This document shows positions 33,822 to 34,280 of a DNA stretch of 34,280 bases, piece by piece (positions within the stretch are counted from its first letter, which is position 1; each line of letters opens with the position of its first letter). This DNA is from Candidatus Zipacnadia bacterium. Its GTDB lineage: Bacteria; Armatimonadota; Zipacnadia; Zipacnadales; UBA11051. Below the pieces are notes generated by a model. The model searched no databases and was not told where the DNA came from. It saw only the letters and a list, made by a program, of their open reading frames with translations. The stretch is taken from assembly GCA_029821145.1 (NCBI GenBank), contig JALGTY010000006.1, positions 1 through 34,280 of the forward strand, written 5' to 3'. The position numbers were made by a program, and so were the translations under genes.

Positions 33822-34280
33822 TGCGGTACTCCCCTTACGGGCGCGGAGAACAGCAATTCTTCATTCGCGTCCCAGAGCATCAGCCTGGGTTCGCCGTCCT
33901 TGCCCAGGATCAGCATCGCCCTCACCTCGCCGGCCTCATCACTGAGCAACAGCCCGGGTACGCCGCCCAGCACGCTCAGACTCGCCCCCGCCTCGCCGGC
34001 CTCAGCACTGAGCGACAGCCCGGGTACGCCGCCCATCACGCTCAGGCTCGCCCGCAACTCGCCGGCCTCATCATACAGCGACAGCCCGGGGTGGCCATTG
34101 AGCAGGCTCAGACTCGCCCGCCCCTCGCCGGCCTCATCATGGAGCATCAGCCCGGGTTCACCGCGCACCAGGGTTAGGATCGCCCGCACCTTGCCGGCCT
34201 CATCACACAACCCCAGCGCCGGTTCGCCCTTCACCAACCTTAGAGCGGCCCGCTCCTTCCCGGCTGCGTCTACCAACCGG
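33818..34280 (-). CDS. 22-residue tandem-repeat protein (C-terminal part, runs off the window)
   Basis: The frame is open to the right window edge, so the N-terminus lies outside. About six units of 22 residues (66 bp) follow the pattern D-E-A-G-x-x-R-A-x-L-x-L-x-x-G-x-P-G-L-x-L: for example DEAGKVRAILTL, DEAGEGRASLSL, DEAGELRASLSV. The last unit diverges and ends FSAPVRGVPQ. The alternation of short strands with DEAG turns suggests a beta-helix or beta-roll. The two central units are the most alike at DNA level, suggesting recent expansion. No function is evident. It is coupled by a 4-base overlap to the small gene downstream. Confidence 0.75.
   Translation of the reverse strand, partial: RLVDAAGKERAALRLVKGEPALGLCDEAGKVRAILTLVRGEPGLMLHDEAGEGRASLSLLNGHPGLSLYDEAGELRASLSVMGGVPGLSLSAEAGEAGASLSVLGGVPGLLLSDEAGEVRAMLILGKDGEPRLMLWDANEELLFSAPVRGVPQ
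33830..34280 (-). repeat. 66-bp coding tandem repeats
   Basis: On the plus strand the cores CTCGCCGGCCTCATCA, CAGCCCGGGT and CACGCTCAG recur about every 66 bases from about 33900 to 34210, in phase with the protein repeat. Confidence 0.8.

Noticed and set aside
33830-34280. CRISPR array
   Set aside because: Regular 66-bp spacing, but the repeats are in frame, degenerate, lack unique spacers and encode a continuous repeat protein.

Overview
The window reads as chromosomal DNA of a diderm (LPS-making), probably uncultivated bacterium. Evidence: a nearly complete lipid A/Kdo gene run, a tRNA cluster with encoded CCA ends, strong sigma70-type promoters, a GldG/DUF4340 ABC system, and a heparinase + DUF6785-type membrane protein module of the kind seen in Planctomycetes/Lentisphaerae-like and candidate-phylum genomes. 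The phylum cannot be fixed from sequence reading alone. Almost every gene lies on the minus strand; only one cassette (about 28.0-32.0 kb) is on the plus strand.

Layout: (1) 1-123, start of a GalU-like nucleotidyltransferase. (2) 195-942, five tRNA genes (transcription order Lys, Glu, Val, Phe, Thr) with a consensus promoter and a terminator. (3) 961-2370, purA with its promoter. (4) 2452-7415, an ABC-2 exporter operon: ATPase, permease, GldG-like protein, DUF4340 protein. (5) 7550-10470, a three-gene operon for archaeal-type entry into aromatic biosynthesis: ADH synthase, 3-dehydroquinate synthase II and an ACT-less aspartate kinase, ended by a hairpin. (6) 10654-11244, a membrane-anchored unknown protein, then about 280 bases of nested palindromes with no gene. 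(7) 11589-27606, a long same-strand run that starts at a perfect-consensus promoter and reads fabZ, lpxA, lpxB, msbA, waaA, lpxK, lpxL, then without a real gap a heparinase II/III protein, a DUF6785-like multi-spanning membrane protein, a TIM-barrel glycosidase-like exported protein and a DUF2752 protein. (8) 27934-32040, a plus-strand cassette of exported proteins. (9) 32064-34280, a DegT-family aminotransferase, a small conserved protein and the C-terminal part of a 22-residue-repeat protein.

The best candidate for an undescribed system is the plus-strand cassette. Two tandem paralogues carry an exported helical region followed by only the first half of a von Willebrand A domain (MIDAS motif present). 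The missing last part of the VWA fold appears to be encoded by the next gene, which has its own signal peptide, is coupled by an ATGA overlap, and is joined to a beta-rich domain. A fourth gene encodes that beta-rich domain alone. The first paralogue is broken by an exact 61-bp tandem duplication across its MIDAS motif; deleting one copy restores a 448-codon frame. This may be a reversible off state, a fresh pseudogene or an assembly error.

Other points of interest are the ADH synthase/DHQ synthase II/aspartate kinase operon, which could feed either the shikimate pathway or 3,4-AHBA-type chemistry, and the physical joining of polysaccharide-breakdown genes to the lipid A operon.
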